From: Saccoglossus kowalevskii
Lineage: Eukaryota; Hemichordata; Enteropneusta; Harrimaniidae
Direction of reading: 5' to 3'
Assembly: GCF_000003605.2 (NCBI RefSeq)
Contig: NW_003120920.1
Coordinates: 65,414-94,393 of the forward strand
Length of the DNA stretch: 28,980 nucleotides
The notes under the pieces are model-generated. The model saw nothing but the letters and a program-made list of their open reading frames with translations. It did not search any database and had not been told where the DNA came from. Shown here in pieces: positions 28,847-28,980 of the stretch. Both the position numbers and the translations under genes were made by a program. Each line of letters starts with the position of its first letter. The stretch's first letter is position 1.

Positions 28847-28980
28847 AACCCACAACAAACCCACAACAAAACCACAACAAACCCACAACAAACCCACAAC
28901 AAACCCACAACAAAACCACAACAAACCCACACAAAACCACAACAAACCCACAACAAAACCACAACAAACCCACAACAAAC
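28847..28980. repeat. 11-bp minisatellite reaching the window edge
   Basis: Tandem units of CACAACAAACC and the variant CACAACAAAAC run from about 28847 to the end. One unit is shortened (CCCACACAAAACC near 28926). The frame on the minus strand repeats CCGFVVGLLW but is only the translation of the repeat. The intron part before it (28124-28846) shows no exon I can support. Confidence 0.9.

Noticed and set aside
28787-28978. Minus-strand ORF rich in CCGFVVGLLW
   Set aside because: It is the translation of the 11-bp minisatellite.

Overview
The window is a piece of animal nuclear DNA, AT-rich, with one multi-exon gene on the minus strand and many transposon-derived repeats in its introns. I read 29 consecutive coding exons, each bounded by AG and GT, from 28123 down to 550. 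They join in one open frame of 4756 nt (about 1585 codons). The protein is the ATM protein kinase (ataxia telangiectasia mutated, PIKK family). The exons match the part from about human residue 493 to 2066, as I recall the human protein: the alpha-helical solenoid and the first part of the FAT domain. The N-terminus lies beyond the high-coordinate end. The rest of FAT, the kinase domain and FATC lie beyond position 1.

Exon phases agree with the human gene at almost every shared boundary, and three exons (126, 83 and 103 nt) have the lengths I recall for the human ones. Some introns differ: human introns are missing inside window exons 3, 5, 22 and 28, one is shifted between exons 18 and 19, and an extra intron makes a 36-nt microexon. 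This deep similarity, with the many TIR elements and the unfilled assembly gap, suggests a marine invertebrate such as a hemichordate, cephalochordate or mollusc. I cannot name the species.

Layout from low to high coordinates: an open non-LTR retrotransposon RT fragment (1-493); exons 29 to 20 (550-7154) with short introns and copies of a dispersed repeat; exons 19 to 14 (7825-12632) with a TTAA-flanked MITE and inverted MITE copies around exon 15; a 2.6-kb intron with a TTA-flanked TIR element containing a 215-base gap (13034-14948); exons 13 to 9 (15257-18802) with a TIR element, a likely solo LTR and an inverted repeat pair around exon 11; exons 8 to 6 (19588-23984) with large modular repeats, one of them split by a 1496-bp TA-flanked element; exons 5 to 1 (24418-28123); and an 11-bp minisatellite at the end.

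The most unusual object is the 1496-bp element at 21709-23204. It carries a broken HIRAN-like reading frame and, downstream on the same strand, a perfect histone-mRNA 3' stem-loop followed by a purine-rich downstream element. I found no histone coding sequence beside it. Apart from ATM and mobile-element remnants I see no other gene.
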